A DNA stretch of 63,463 nt from Promethearchaeota archaeon. GTDB taxonomy: Archaea; Asgardarchaeota; Lokiarchaeia; Helarchaeales; RDOG01. The notes under the pieces were generated by a model. That model was not told the origin of the DNA and did not search any database. It saw only the letters and a list, made by a program, of their open reading frames with translations. The stretch spans positions 1 through 63,463 of the forward strand of contig RDOG01000022.1 of the NCBI GenBank assembly GCA_011365055.1. Reading direction: 5' to 3'. This document shows, one piece after another, positions 37,580 to 46,388 of this stretch (position 1 is its first letter; every line of letters starts with the position of its first letter). A program made the position numbers and the translations under genes.

Positions 37580-38290
37580 ATGGAAGAAGATTTTAAAAAA
37601 AGACATATCGTTGTTCCTGGAGAGATTTTAGGAGATTCTTCCCAATATAAATCTGGATGGGGAACATTTGTCGATAAAAATAACAATATAGTAGCTCAAA
37701 TAGTAGGGTTAACAGATTTAAGAAATAAAACCATTTATATTGTTCCATTCTCAGGTCCTTATGTGCCCAAAGTAGGCGATCTAGTAATTGGAATGGTGAT
37801 AAACACGAGTATAGTGTCATGGAAGATTGATATTAATTCTCCATATGGTGCCTCCTTACACGCTTCCAATGTTTTAAATAGATCGTTCAATCCTCTGAAA
37901 GATGATATTAGAAAATATTTCGATATAGGGGATACTGTATTTGCAGAAATAATTGCATTTAACAGAACGAGAGACCCCGTTTTAAGCATTTTAGGTAAGG
38001 GGTTGGGTAAATTGAGTGGAGGAAAATTAGTTGATGTAGTTCCTTCAAAAATACCTAGATTAATTGGAAGGAAAGGAAGTATGATTAATCTGATTAAAGA
38101 CACTTTAAGAAATTCTGAGATTGTAATTGGTAAAAATGGGAAGATATGGGTAAAATCCAGAAACCAGGCGGAAGAAGTTCTATTTTTAAAAATATTAAGA
38201 AAGATAGAGAAAGAAGCCCATACATCTGGACTAACTGATAGAATAAAAGAATTAATTAAAGAAGAAAAGGCAAAAGTAAGAGGTGAATGA
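37580..38290 (+). CDS. rrp4: Exosome cap subunit Rrp4
   Basis: 236 residues. RNA-binding cap of the archaeal exosome. N-terminal strand region (VVPGEILGDSSQYKSGWGTF), an S1 domain near 65-145 and a KH domain near 150-215 with LIGRKGSMINLIKD and VIGKNGKIWVKS. A GGAGGTT Shine-Dalgarno lies 9 nt before the ATG. Overlaps rrp41 by 8 nt. Confidence 0.96.
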   Translation: MEEDFKKRHIVVPGEILGDSSQYKSGWGTFVDKNNNIVAQIVGLTDLRNKTIYIVPFSGPYVPKVGDLVIGMVINTSIVSWKIDINSPYGASLHASNVLNRSFNPLKDDIRKYFDIGDTVFAEIIAFNRTRDPVLSILGKGLGKLSGGKLVDVVPSKIPRLIGRKGSMINLIKDTLRNSEIVIGKNGKIWVKSRNQAEEVLFLKILRKIEKEAHTSGLTDRIKELIKEEKAKVRGE

Positions 38291-39092
38291 AATGAGTTAT
38301 TTATTTCCTCAAGATCCTGTAAAATATTTAATTAAAGATGGAATAAGAATTGATGGAAGAAAATTTGATGAATTACGCCCAATAAAATTGACTGTGGGGG
38401 TATTAGAAAAACCAAACGGATCTGCTTTAATTGAGTTTGGTAAAAATAAAATTATTGCTGGTGTTTATGGACCTCGCGAAGTACATCCAAGGCATCTAGC
38501 AAAGCAAGATACTGCAGTATTACGTACTACATATATGATGAGCACGTTTGCAGTAGATGAAAGAAAAAGTCCTGCGCCCAGTAGAAGAGAAAAAGAATTA
38601 TCTATGATTATTCGACAATCATTAGAGCCTGCAATATTTTTAAGATATTATCCAAAAACATTAATTGATGTACATATTCAAGTGTTATGTGCTGATGGAG
38701 GTACCCGCTGTGCAAGTATCATTGCTGCAGCATTAGCTTTAGCAGATGCAGGTATTTTTATGAGTGATCTTGTAACAGCTGTCGCAGTTGGTAAGGTACA
38801 AGATGAAAATGGACAAGGACATATTGTTTTAGATCTTTCCGATATCGAAGATAAAGAAGGTTGGGGCGATCTACCAATAGCGATGATGCCAAGAACTAGA
38901 GATATAACATTATTGCAATTTGATGGTGAATTATCCAAGGAAGAAATGAATCAAGCAATCGAATTAGCCTATAAAGGAATTGATAAAATTTATCAATTAC
39001 AAAATGAAGCTTTAAAGGCGAAATATCAAATGAAAGATGAAGAATCAGAAGATTATATTGATGATGATATTGAAATGGAGGGAGAAGAATGA
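38283..39092 (+). CDS. rrp41: Exosome catalytic subunit Rrp41
   Basis: 269 residues of the RNase PH fold. Catalytic 3'-5' phosphorolytic subunit. Marks: DGIRIDGRKFDELRPIKL start, YGPREVHPRH, RREKELSMIIRQSLEPAIF, LCADGGTRCASIIAA and a DLPIAMMP strand. The acidic C-terminal tail (DEESEDYIDDDIEMEGEE) is longer than in many archaea. Overlaps rrp4 by 8 nt and rrp42 by 4 nt; expression is clearly coupled. Confidence 0.97.
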   Translation: MNEMSYLFPQDPVKYLIKDGIRIDGRKFDELRPIKLTVGVLEKPNGSALIEFGKNKIIAGVYGPREVHPRHLAKQDTAVLRTTYMMSTFAVDERKSPAPSRREKELSMIIRQSLEPAIFLRYYPKTLIDVHIQVLCADGGTRCASIIAAALALADAGIFMSDLVTAVAVGKVQDENGQGHIVLDLSDIEDKEGWGDLPIAMMPRTRDITLLQFDGELSKEEMNQAIELAYKGIDKIYQLQNEALKAKYQMKDEESEDYIDDDIEMEGEE

Positions 39093-39925
39093 GTGAAGCA
39101 TATAAAGTAATTTCAGAAATAGAAAAAAATCATATTACCCAGCTAACAAAGAAAAATTTACGAATTGATGGTAGAGATTTCAATGAATTTCGTTCGATAG
39201 AGATTGAAACTGATCTCATAACGAAAGCGGAAGGATCCGCATATGTAAAATTAGGGAATACTCATATTATAGCGGGAGTTAAAGCCATTACTGGTGAGCC
39301 TTATCCCGATATTCCTAATGAAGGTGTAATAACCGTTAATGCTGAATTAATTCCATTAGCTTCACCACATTTCGAATCAGGTCCACCTGGCGAAGAGTCA
39401 ATAGAAGTTGCTCGAGTTGTTGATAGAGGGATTAGACATTCTGAAATAGTTGATAGAACCAAATTATGTATCATTCCCGGTAAACAAGTCTGGATCATAT
39501 TCGTTGACCTTTATGTATTGTCATATGATGGAAATATGTTTGATTGTGGTGAACTTGCAGCAGTTTCTGCATTGTTAACAACTAAAATCCCTAATATTGA
39601 AATAAAAGATGATAAAATAATTGCTGTAGGTGATAAATATAACAAAGATAATTGGAATTATTTACCAATTCAAAACCTCCCGACTTCAATAACCATTGGT
39701 AAGATAGCAAATAAATTATTTATTGATCCAAATGAAAATGAAGAACGAGTATTAGATGCAAGAATTACTCTTACCATTGATGAAAAGAATAATATAGTGT
39801 CAATGCAAAAAGGTGCAGAGGGATATTTTACTCCTGAAGAAATTCAACAGGCTGTGCATATGGTACTTGAAAAATCAGACACGATACGGAAATTATACCC
39901 TCCAAAACCAGTGAGTAATCTCTAA
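39089..39925 (+). CDS. rrp42: Exosome non-catalytic ring subunit Rrp42
   Basis: 278 residues, RNase PH fold. Pairs with Rrp41 in a hexameric ring and shapes the RNA-binding site while lacking its own phosphorolytic centre. Marks: NLRIDGRDFNEFRSIEIE, HIIAGVKAITGEPYPD, HFESGPPGEESIEVARVVDRGIR (in parts), and the YDGNMFDCGELAAVSAL helix. Starts at ATG overlapping the end of rrp41 by 4 nt. Confidence 0.97.
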   Translation: MSEAYKVISEIEKNHITQLTKKNLRIDGRDFNEFRSIEIETDLITKAEGSAYVKLGNTHIIAGVKAITGEPYPDIPNEGVITVNAELIPLASPHFESGPPGEESIEVARVVDRGIRHSEIVDRTKLCIIPGKQVWIIFVDLYVLSYDGNMFDCGELAAVSALLTTKIPNIEIKDDKIIAVGDKYNKDNWNYLPIQNLPTSITIGKIANKLFIDPNENEERVLDARITLTIDEKNNIVSMQKGAEGYFTPEEIQQAVHMVLEKSDTIRKLYPPKPVSNL

Positions 39926-39932
39926 AATGAGA

Positions 39933-39941
39933 TTTTTTTTT
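39933..39941 (+). terminator. T-run after rrp42
   Basis: Nine consecutive T begin 7 nt after the rrp42 stop, in a 134-nt gap before L37Ae. It could end or attenuate the psmA-rrp42 part of the superoperon. AT richness lowers its weight. Confidence 0.4.
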
Positions 39942-40059
39942 CCTAATTTTTTATTTGTTTTAATAAATAATATATAACTTTTTTTTTGAAAAAATTAAAA
40001 TATCAAATAATGAAAATTAAGTAAAAATCCAGATACAACATAAAATTGATGAGAAAAAA

Positions 40060-40338
40060 ATGCCTAAAAAAACAAAAAAAGTAGGACCAACTGGTCGATA
40101 TGGATCCAGATATGGTGTTACATTGCGTAAGAGGGTTAAAGCAATTGAAGTTAAAATGCTTAAACCTGATTTTAAATGCCCTCAATGCAAAACAAAGGCA
40201 GTTAAAAGACTTTTTACTGGTGTTTGGTCGTGTAAAAAATGTGGAACAACATTTTCCGGAGGTGCATATTTTCCACAGACTGACGAAGGTAAAAAATCGG
40301 TAAGAAACGTCTCCAGAATTAGGGAAAAAATGGGATAA
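40060..40338 (+). CDS. rpl37ae: 50S ribosomal protein L37Ae
   Basis: 92 residues, zinc-ribbon ribosomal protein: C40-x2-C43 (CPQCKT) and C58-x2-C61 (CKKCGT), GRYGSRYGVTLRKRV at the start and the AGGAY-like FSGGAYFPQTDEGK segment. Normal length. In many archaea it is followed by rpoP; here the Pcc1-like gene follows at once. Confidence 0.98.
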   Translation: MPKKTKKVGPTGRYGSRYGVTLRKRVKAIEVKMLKPDFKCPQCKTKAVKRLFTGVWSCKKCGTTFSGGAYFPQTDEGKKSVRNVSRIREKMG

Positions 40339-40349
40339 CCTTTTTTTTG

Positions 40350-40604
40350 ATGAAATTTATGATTGATTCGATAGTCTCAACGATTTCATTTAATACGAAA
40401 AACGAAGAACTAACTTCAATTTATTTCAAATCATTAATATTAGAATCAAGAAGTTCTGCAAACAATAGGGTAACTGTCGATTTACAAAAGGAAAATAATG
40501 AAATAATGGTAAAATTCATTGCCAAAGATTTCACTGCATTAAGAGCAGCGATGAATTCTTACTTAAGATGGTTTAAATTAATAACTGAAATTGTAAATTT
40601 CTGA
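40350..40604 (+). CDS. KEOPS complex subunit Pcc1-like
   Basis: 84 residues with the Pcc1 pattern: an N-terminal beta-hairpin containing IDSIVSTISF, the helix SIYFKSLILES, the strand NEIMVKFIAKD and the closing helix FTALRAAMNSYLRWFKLI, very typical of Pcc1. Pcc1 dimerises the KEOPS complex that makes t6A in tRNA, the substrate of the methylthiotransferase encoded at 18457. I use the ATG one codon inside the TTG-started frame. Its place between L37Ae and prefoldin beta is the usual archaeal order. Confidence 0.87.
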   Translation: MKFMIDSIVSTISFNTKNEELTSIYFKSLILESRSSANNRVTVDLQKENNEIMVKFIAKDFTALRAAMNSYLRWFKLITEIVNF

Positions 40605-40678
40605 AAATCTAATTTTAAAAAAGCTTAAAAATTTAATTTTTTATTAACTAGATATTAAAATAATTGGTAATGATAAAC

Positions 40679-41065
40679 ATGGCACAAAATATTCCACCTC
40701 AATTACAGAATCAAATTGTTGAATTACAACAGCTTCAACAGAGATATGAAATGTTACTCCAACAGAAAGGCACGTTAGATAAAAATATTAGAGAAATAAC
40801 TAAAGCAATCGAAGAATTAGAAAAAATAACTGATGATAGTAAGGTATATAAAAGTCTAGGCTCTATTTTATTGAGCGCAGATAAAACAAGCTTAAAAGAA
40901 GAACTTGTTGAAAAAAAAGAGACTTTTGAAATGCGATTAAAAACCATCGAAAGACAAGAAGAAAGAACTAAAAAGGCTTTTGAAGAAAAAAGGGCCGCAG
41001 TACAAAACGCATTATCATCACAGATGGGTGCATCTGGAGGTAACCTTGACCTCGGTCCAATGTAA
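40679..41065 (+). CDS. pfdB: Prefoldin subunit beta
   Basis: 128 residues from the chosen ATG (MAQNIPPQLQNQ). Two long coiled-coil helices (VELQQLQQRYEMLLQQK and MRLKTIERQEERTKKAFEEK, given in parts) flank a hairpin KVYKSLGSILLSADK, the beta-type prefoldin layout. It hands unfolded proteins to the thermosome. The frame opens five codons upstream at a TTG, but a GGTAATGAT stretch there is better read as the ribosome binding site. Confidence 0.94.
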   Translation: MAQNIPPQLQNQIVELQQLQQRYEMLLQQKGTLDKNIREITKAIEELEKITDDSKVYKSLGSILLSADKTSLKEELVEKKETFEMRLKTIERQEERTKKAFEEKRAAVQNALSSQMGASGGNLDLGPM

Positions 41066-41097
41066 TAAATATTTTTTTATCATTTTTAGGTAATTTC

Positions 41098-41394
41098 ATG
41101 TCTATTGATTTAGGGGTCAAAGATCTCGACGTTGAGACCCTTGAAAGATTAATCATTATAATAGAGCGTAATATTAGAAAATACATTTTTTCACAAGTTA
41201 ACCAAAAAGATGTGATTGATTTAAGCATTTCCGCAGAAATTAATCAAGAAGAATCTTTATTAATCGATATTGAAGTAGATGCAGAAATACAGAATATGGT
41301 GGATAATGAAATTAAACTCTTAATAGAAAAAGCAATTGATCAAGCTGATTATGCAGTTTCAAGTGAATTAAAACAATTAAAACGAAAAAAATAA
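41098..41394 (+). CDS. DUF3194 family protein
   Basis: 98-residue protein resembling the archaeal DUF3194 family that commonly sits right after prefoldin beta: an N-terminal helix (TLERLIIIIERNIRKYIFS), a strand pair (DLSISAEI, LLIDIEVDAEI) and a C-terminal helix rich in charged residues. No function is known. It closes the psmA superoperon. Confidence 0.75.
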   Translation: MSIDLGVKDLDVETLERLIIIIERNIRKYIFSQVNQKDVIDLSISAEINQEESLLIDIEVDAEIQNMVDNEIKLLIEKAIDQADYAVSSELKQLKRKK

Positions 41395-41399
41395 TCATC

Positions 41400-41660
41400 C
41401 TATATGTAAGAAATTCCATATAAAATGACCATTATTACCACCATTGCAACGATAGCAATGATCATAAAGTATGTAGTTCTTTTTTCTTTCTTATCTTTTT
41501 TTTGCTTCCAATCAAAGTATTCTCCAGAACATTTATTCGAACAAAAATCCTTACCTGGCTCAATAGATAACCCACATACATTACAATGACGATGAGGTTC
41601 CCATTTTTTGATCCATTTCTGTTTTTTTTGTTGCTGCTGTGGTGGTGTTTGTTTTGACAT
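41400..41660 (-). CDS. DUF2116-type zinc-ribbon protein with a C-terminal membrane helix
   Basis: 86 residues. A Gln/Lys-rich start, then HCNVCGLSIEPGKDFCSNKC with C26, C29, C40 and C44 as zinc ligands, a GEYFDWKQKK segment, and a single C-terminal transmembrane helix (about 63-84) making it tail-anchored. Archaeal proteins of this type are of unknown role. It converges with the DUF3194 gene, 5 nt apart. Confidence 0.82.
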   Translation of the reverse strand: MSKQTPPQQQQKKQKWIKKWEPHRHCNVCGLSIEPGKDFCSNKCSGEYFDWKQKKDKKEKRTTYFMIIAIVAMVVIMVILYGISYI

Positions 41661-42052
41661 AAAAAATCAACTTTAATTCTACTTATTTTTTTATTTTAAT
41701 AATATTGCTAAATTAAAAAATTTTCTGAGAATTAAAAAAAAAGAAGTATAATTTAAATGTTTTAATAATTACATTACTTCTTTAAATTCTTATTCTGTAT
41801 TTTCTCCCTTAAATAGATATATCATTAAAATTTCGATTAAAGTCATCAATAAATATCATTAAATTACCAATTCCTGAATTCCAAATAAATGAATTATTCA
41901 TAACTAGCAATTATATAGTTCTGGTATAGATTTGTATTTTTAATTGAAAAAAGATGAAAATTTTCAAATAATTTTTTTAACCTTACTTTTTTAAAGCTAC
42001 AAATTATATTATGATTAATATTATAATTTCTTACTTGTTGAGTGGATTCTTT
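41661..42052. other. AT-rich gap with a 9-bp inverted repeat
   Basis: About 390 nt between divergent genes with no convincing ORF. AAAGAAGTA (41740-41748) and TACTTCTTT (41775-41783) are exact complements 26 nt apart. The remainder is long A and T runs; promoters for both neighbours must lie here but cannot be told apart with confidence. Confidence 0.35.
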
Positions 42053-42691
42053 TTGAGTATACAGGTAATAGATAGGGAATTTTTCAAGACTTATTTTAAG
42101 GACAAACCACCTGGTCCTCAATCATTTTTCAATGATTATCATTTTGAATTAGTCTTGAGACATATATCTGAAAATACTCCAATAGGTCGAAATAAGTTAG
42201 CATCAGACTTGGGTCTGGGAACTGGGAGTATTAGAAGTATTATGAAAGCCCTTAAAAAATTTGAATTGATAGATTCCGACCAAAAAGGTCATTCACTTAC
42301 TGATTTAGGTAAAAAAGTGGTTGAAAATTTAGAAAAAAAGATCCCAAAAATTTCGTTTGAAATTGACCTACCGAAAGAAATTTCAATAGCTGAATATAAT
42401 CAAGTACTTTTTATAAAAAATGTTGCTTCTAAAATTAAATTAGGAATGGATCAAACCATTGCTGCCCTAAAAATAGATGCTAAAGGTGCATTAACTATCA
42501 TCTTAAGAAATGATAAATTTATAATACCAAATTTATATTCTGATTTGTCCAAAGAATTCCCAAATTTTATAGAAAAAATACAAAATCTCTTTAATTTAGA
42601 GAATAATGATGTTGTTGTTATAGGTTCAGGTGAAAATAAACAACAAGCCATTAAAGGAGCTTGGGCTGCTGTTTATACTTTAATTGAGTAA
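42053..42691 (+). CDS. Winged-helix protein of the DUF4443 type
   Basis: About 212 residues. An N-terminal winged helix (HFELVLRHISENTPIGRNKLA, LGLGTGSIRSIMKALKK, GHSLTDLGKKVVE) follows a PPGPQSFFNDYH segment as in archaeal DUF4443 proteins; the C-terminal domain (LFIKNVASKIKLGMDQTIAALK ... GSGENKQQAIKGAWAAVYTL) may bind a ligand. Probably a transcription regulator. The frame is open to an ATG at 42011, but that adds a hydrophobic stretch foreign to the family; a TTG at 42053 with GAGTGGA upstream fits better. It lies just before the ECF operon and could control it. Confidence 0.72.
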   Translation: MSIQVIDREFFKTYFKDKPPGPQSFFNDYHFELVLRHISENTPIGRNKLASDLGLGTGSIRSIMKALKKFELIDSDQKGHSLTDLGKKVVENLEKKIPKISFEIDLPKEISIAEYNQVLFIKNVASKIKLGMDQTIAALKIDAKGALTIILRNDKFIIPNLYSDLSKEFPNFIEKIQNLFNLENNDVVVIGSGENKQQAIKGAWAAVYTLIE

Positions 42692-42767
42692 TTTGAAGTC
42701 ATTATCGATTTTTTTTAGAATAGTTTAAATAGAAATCTTTAAATATTTAATACAGAAAAATTTTGGA

Positions 42768-42803
42768 GGTTGGATAATCCAACCATACAAGTTCGGTGAA
42801 CTT
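42768..42803 (+). promoter_or_regulatory. Two tandem hairpins in the ECF operon leader
   Basis: GGTTGGA-TAA-TCCAACC (42768-42784) and AAGTTC-GGT-GAACTT (42789-42803) are perfect short hairpins ending 2 nt before the ATG at 42806. The second loop holds GGTGA, a good archaeal Shine-Dalgarno 6 nt from the start, and GGAGGT overlaps the first stem. Folding would hide the ribosome binding site, so translational control is plausible. Confidence 0.5.
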
Positions 42804-42805
42804 AA

Positions 42806-43447
42806 ATGAGTGAACAAGTAGTAATTAAAAAAAAGGAATTCGATGAAAAACCAGAAGATGAAACCAGATTCGATAAGAAAAAAAATGTTGCGATTCAAGT
42901 ATCATTAATTGGAATAATGGCTGCAATGGGAATAGGTGGATCTTATGCACTTTCATTTCTTCCTAATGTAGAGATATTAATTACAACAATCTTCATTACT
43001 TCGTTCTTATTTGGAATACCTATAGGTTGCGCTATTGCTACAGTTTCATCACTAATCTATCACAGTTTCAATCCATGGGGTGTTGCACCGCTACCAACTC
43101 TTATCATTTTAACTTTATTATATGTAGTAATTGCTATAATTGGAGGGCTTACAAAGATCCTTTATAAAAAATATTCAAAAATAGATTTTGAATATTCCAA
43201 ATGGACTATCTATAGATTTGCTGTAATTGGTGTTAGTTTAACCCTTTTCTTTGACTTCATTGGAGCGCTAACAATTTTCTTCTATACAGGACAGGCAATT
43301 GATCTTTCAGTCTTAATTACAACCTATATCATGCAAGTCCCTTTTACATTAATCCATGTTGCTTGTAATTTGTGTTTATTTGCGTTTGTTGCTCCGATTG
43401 TTATTCAAAGAACATATAATTTTATGATGGAGAATGAAATAACATGA
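42806..43447 (+). CDS. ECF transporter substrate-specific (S) component
   Basis: 213 residues. A 35-residue charged start, then about six membrane helices; the first membrane segment (VSLIGIMAAMGIGGSYALSF, in part) has the small-residue A-x3-A-like pattern used by S components to dock EcfT. It binds the substrate in the membrane. The DUF4430 gene overlaps by 4 nt and EcfA/EcfA/EcfT follow, making a complete group-I style ECF operon. Substrate unknown; DUF4430 partners hint at cobalamin or a related cofactor (inference). Confidence 0.82.
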   Translation: MSEQVVIKKKEFDEKPEDETRFDKKKNVAIQVSLIGIMAAMGIGGSYALSFLPNVEILITTIFITSFLFGIPIGCAIATVSSLIYHSFNPWGVAPLPTLIILTLLYVVIAIIGGLTKILYKKYSKIDFEYSKWTIYRFAVIGVSLTLFFDFIGALTIFFYTGQAIDLSVLITTYIMQVPFTLIHVACNLCLFAFVAPIVIQRTYNFMMENEIT

Positions 43448-43854
43448 ATGCCGAAAAAGTGATATTTATATGCTTGACTATTGCTATTGGTGCAGCTATC
43501 ACTCCATTTGTAACTATGTATACAATTTATGAAGTTGATCGAATATATCGATTAAATAATACACCTATAGCTTCAAATATAACGGTTACTATTGATTACG
43601 GGAATGGAACGATTGAAAATCATTATGATCTTGCAGCTAATACACCTTTAAAGGCATTACAGTTAGTCGCTGTTGTTTCAATTCAATCATCAATATATGG
43701 AGACTATGTTGATGGTATTAACGGGCATTTTGGTGACACAACTCATGGATGGGGATATGAAGTAAATAATGTTTCAGTTATGGATGCTGCGAGTGATTAT
43801 ATACTAGGAAACAATGATAGAGTTCTATGGGAATATTTTTTGTTTGAATGGTGA
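43444..43854 (+). CDS. DUF4430 domain protein, membrane-anchored
   Basis: 136 residues. One N-terminal helix (VIFICLTIAIGAAITPFV) anchors or exports it; the rest is a single DUF4430 domain (transcobalamin C-terminal-like): VTIDYGNGTIE, TPLKALQLV, YGDYVDGINGHFGD, GWGYEVNNVSV and a final DRVLWEYFLFEW. In vertebrate transcobalamins this fold covers the vitamin. Encoded within an ECF operon, it may be an extracytoplasmic substrate-capture lid. Starts at an ATG overlapping the S component by 4 nt. Confidence 0.82.
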   Translation: MNAEKVIFICLTIAIGAAITPFVTMYTIYEVDRIYRLNNTPIASNITVTIDYGNGTIENHYDLAANTPLKALQLVAVVSIQSSIYGDYVDGINGHFGDTTHGWGYEVNNVSVMDAASDYILGNNDRVLWEYFLFEW

Positions 43855-43929
43855 ATGAATTCCCAAATTATTTTTAAATTAAAAATTTTTTTCTTTTTTT
43901 AAAAGAATTTGCATTAAGGAATACTTTCA

Positions 43930-44769
43930 ATGATAATAACTGTAAAAAATTTTAGTTTTAGATTTTTGGGTTATAAAGAACATGTACTCAAAAATATAAA
44001 TTTGGAAATCAATGAAGGTGAGTTTATTTTAATCACCGGTCCAACAGGATGTGGAAAAACTTCGCTATTAAAATGTTTAAATGGTTTAATTCCACATCAT
44101 CATTCTGGTTATATAGCTGGTTCGGTTTTAGTTAATGGAAAAGATACAAAATCCTTAGAAGTTTTCGAATTAGCTCCTCAAATTGGTTTGGTTTTTCAAA
44201 ATCCTGATAATCAATTAATATCCTTTACAGTAGAAAAAGAATTAGCTTTTGGTCTTGAAAATTTTGGCACGCCGCAAAATAAGATGCAAGAAAAAATAGA
44301 AGACTTATTAAGATTAGTCAACTTAAATCATATTAAATTAGCAGCTCCTCAAGACCTTTCTGGTGGTGAACAACAATTAGTAGCAATAAGCTCAGTAATG
44401 ATATTCAATCCTCTAATAATATGTTTAGATGAACCAAGCTCTAATTTAGATCCCCTTATAACTAATCAGATTCTCAAAATTTTATATGAATTAAATCAAA
44501 AATTTTCTATAACCATAATAATTGTAGAACATCGATTAGATCTTCTTCTACCTTATATCAATCGTGTAATAATAATGAAAGATGCAAGGATTTATGCTGA
44601 TGGGGATCCATTAAAAATTCTATTGGATGATAAACTCGAGGATATTGGAATTAACGTGCCTTTAATTCTAAAATTTTTCAAACATTTACAGGCTAATAAT
44701 ATTAAATCAAATGAAATTCCAAGAAATTTTCAAGAATTATTAACTTTATTAAAAACAAATCGGGGATAA
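43930..44769 (+). CDS. ecfA1: ECF transporter ATPase (EcfA, first copy)
   Basis: 279 residues. ABC ATPase: Walker A GPTGCGKTS, Q-loop VFQNPDNQL, signature LSGGEQQLVAI, Walker B IICLDEPSSNLDP, switch His in VEHRLD. Part of the heterodimeric ATPase that powers uptake. Four nt before the second ATPase gene. Confidence 0.95.
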   Translation: MIITVKNFSFRFLGYKEHVLKNINLEINEGEFILITGPTGCGKTSLLKCLNGLIPHHHSGYIAGSVLVNGKDTKSLEVFELAPQIGLVFQNPDNQLISFTVEKELAFGLENFGTPQNKMQEKIEDLLRLVNLNHIKLAAPQDLSGGEQQLVAISSVMIFNPLIICLDEPSSNLDPLITNQILKILYELNQKFSITIIIVEHRLDLLLPYINRVIIMKDARIYADGDPLKILLDDKLEDIGINVPLILKFFKHLQANNIKSNEIPRNFQELLTLLKTNRG

Positions 44770-44773
44770 ACTA

Positions 44774-45592
44774 ATGATTCAAATCCAAAATATGTGGTTT
44801 TCTTATCAAAATGATAAAAATATATTAAAAAACATTTCTTTTCGAATAAAAGATGGTGAAAGTGTTGGAATTTTGGGAAAAAATGGCGCTGGTAAAACTA
44901 CTTTAATAAAAACTTTTAATGGTCTTTTAAAACCTAATAAAGGTGAAGTATTAATTGATAAAGTTTCTACTTTTTCTGAAAGTATTTCGCGATTATCAAA
45001 AAAAGTTGGTATAGCATTTCAAAATCCTGATCATATTCTTTTTTCTGGAACTGTTAGAGATGAAATATTGTTTTCTTTAAAAAATTGGAATTTAAGCACA
45101 CAAGATATTGATGAAAAATTTGAAAAAACAGTTAAATTATTTCAATTAGAACCATTATTGGATAAATCTCCGTTCATTTTAAGCGGTGGTCAAAGAAAAT
45201 TAGTATCTATAGCAAGTATATTTAGTTGGGAACCGAAACATATTATTTTAGATGAACCTACAATTGGACAAGACTCAAATCATAAAAAACTTTTAACAAG
45301 AATCCTTAAAAATTACGTCAATGATGGAAATGTTCTCATAATAATAACACACGACGTGGACTGGGCAATAAAAATATTTTCTCGCATAATCATATTAAAA
45401 GATGGACAAATTTTGGCTGACGGTTCTCCTGAAAGAATCTTTTATCACTCAAATATCATTGAAAAGTCCGAATTACTCCCTCCTCAAATAGTTTCATTAA
45501 ATATTGAAATAGCTAAGATCTGGAACGATTTCCCGAAATATATTATAAATGAGGATGAAATGAAAAAATTAATGATAGATTACTCAAAGTGA
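44774..45592 (+). CDS. ecfA2: ECF transporter ATPase (EcfA, second copy)
   Basis: 272 residues. Walker A GKNGAGKTT, Q-loop AFQNPDHIL, signature LSGGQRKLVSI, Walker B HIILDEPTIGQD, switch His in ITHDVDW. Differs from the first copy throughout, so the pair should form the usual EcfA-EcfA' heterodimer. EcfT follows 7 nt later. Confidence 0.95.
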   Translation: MIQIQNMWFSYQNDKNILKNISFRIKDGESVGILGKNGAGKTTLIKTFNGLLKPNKGEVLIDKVSTFSESISRLSKKVGIAFQNPDHILFSGTVRDEILFSLKNWNLSTQDIDEKFEKTVKLFQLEPLLDKSPFILSGGQRKLVSIASIFSWEPKHIILDEPTIGQDSNHKKLLTRILKNYVNDGNVLIIITHDVDWAIKIFSRIIILKDGQILADGSPERIFYHSNIIEKSELLPPQIVSLNIEIAKIWNDFPKYIINEDEMKKLMIDYSK

Positions 45593-45599
45593 AAAATTT

Positions 45600-46373
45600 A
45601 TGTCTGTTGATTTTTTAAGTGCATTTAAATTCAATAAAAAGCATAATACCATCTATAATTTGGATCCAAGAACAAAAATTTTCATTTTATTAATTTATTC
45701 AATATTATCTCTTATATTTCAAAATTTCTTCATATTAGTAACTCTATTTTTAACACTAGTAATATTTTTTGCTCTTGCAAGAGATTTAAAAAAACTTATT
45801 GCATATAATAAAAGCCTAACATTTATGATTTTTTTTATTTTTTTTATAAATATTTTTTACTTTAATATTGATTTTGCATTGGCAATGATATTTCGTCTTT
45901 TAATAATGATGGATTCATTTCTTTTATTTTTCGCAACAATACATCCAGATGAATTATCTCAGTCTCTTTATAAAATGAAAATTCCATTTCAATATGCTTT
46001 TAGTATAAGTTTGGCTGCTAGATTTGTACCCAGCTTAACTTCTGAAGCTAGGAACATCAGAGATGCACAAATGTCAAGAGGAATTGATTTTCAGAAAGGA
46101 AGCCTATTTTATAAAATAAGAAAATATATTCCTTTGCTCATTCCGTTATATATTTCTGCAATAAGGAAAGCGCATTTTGTTGCAGAAAGCATGGAATCTA
46201 GAGGTTTTAATCAAAAAATAAAACGGAGTTTTTTATATGAGCTTAACATGAAAGTATTGGACTATTTTTTAATAATTTTATTTAGCATAATTATGTTTTT
46301 AGGACTATATTTTACGTTTTTTTTATCATCAATTATTCCAACAATTACACAATTAATTCAATTAATGATATAG
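45600..46373 (+). CDS. ecfT: ECF transporter transmembrane coupling protein EcfT
   Basis: 257 residues with about five helices and the two coupling helices bearing small-residue motifs: DAQMSRGID and AESMESRGF, which dock into the ATPases. RDAQMSRG-type motifs identify EcfT. It links the S component to the two ATPases. Followed after 15 nt by a further membrane protein. Confidence 0.92.
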   Translation: MSVDFLSAFKFNKKHNTIYNLDPRTKIFILLIYSILSLIFQNFFILVTLFLTLVIFFALARDLKKLIAYNKSLTFMIFFIFFINIFYFNIDFALAMIFRLLIMMDSFLLFFATIHPDELSQSLYKMKIPFQYAFSISLAARFVPSLTSEARNIRDAQMSRGIDFQKGSLFYKIRKYIPLLIPLYISAIRKAHFVAESMESRGFNQKIKRSFLYELNMKVLDYFLIILFSIIMFLGLYFTFFLSSIIPTITQLIQLMI

Positions 46374-46388
46374 AGGAGAAATTAAGTA

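Noticed and set aside
41740..41783. CRISPR-like or mobile-element reading of the inverted repeats in gaps
   Set aside because: Only single short inverted repeats; no regularly spaced repeats, no cas genes, no transposase, no target duplications anywhere in the window.
41894..42121. 75-codon minus-strand frame overlapping the start of the winged-helix gene
   Set aside because: Low-complexity, rich in Lys/Asn/Tyr, no motif, and shadows a better supported gene on the other strand.
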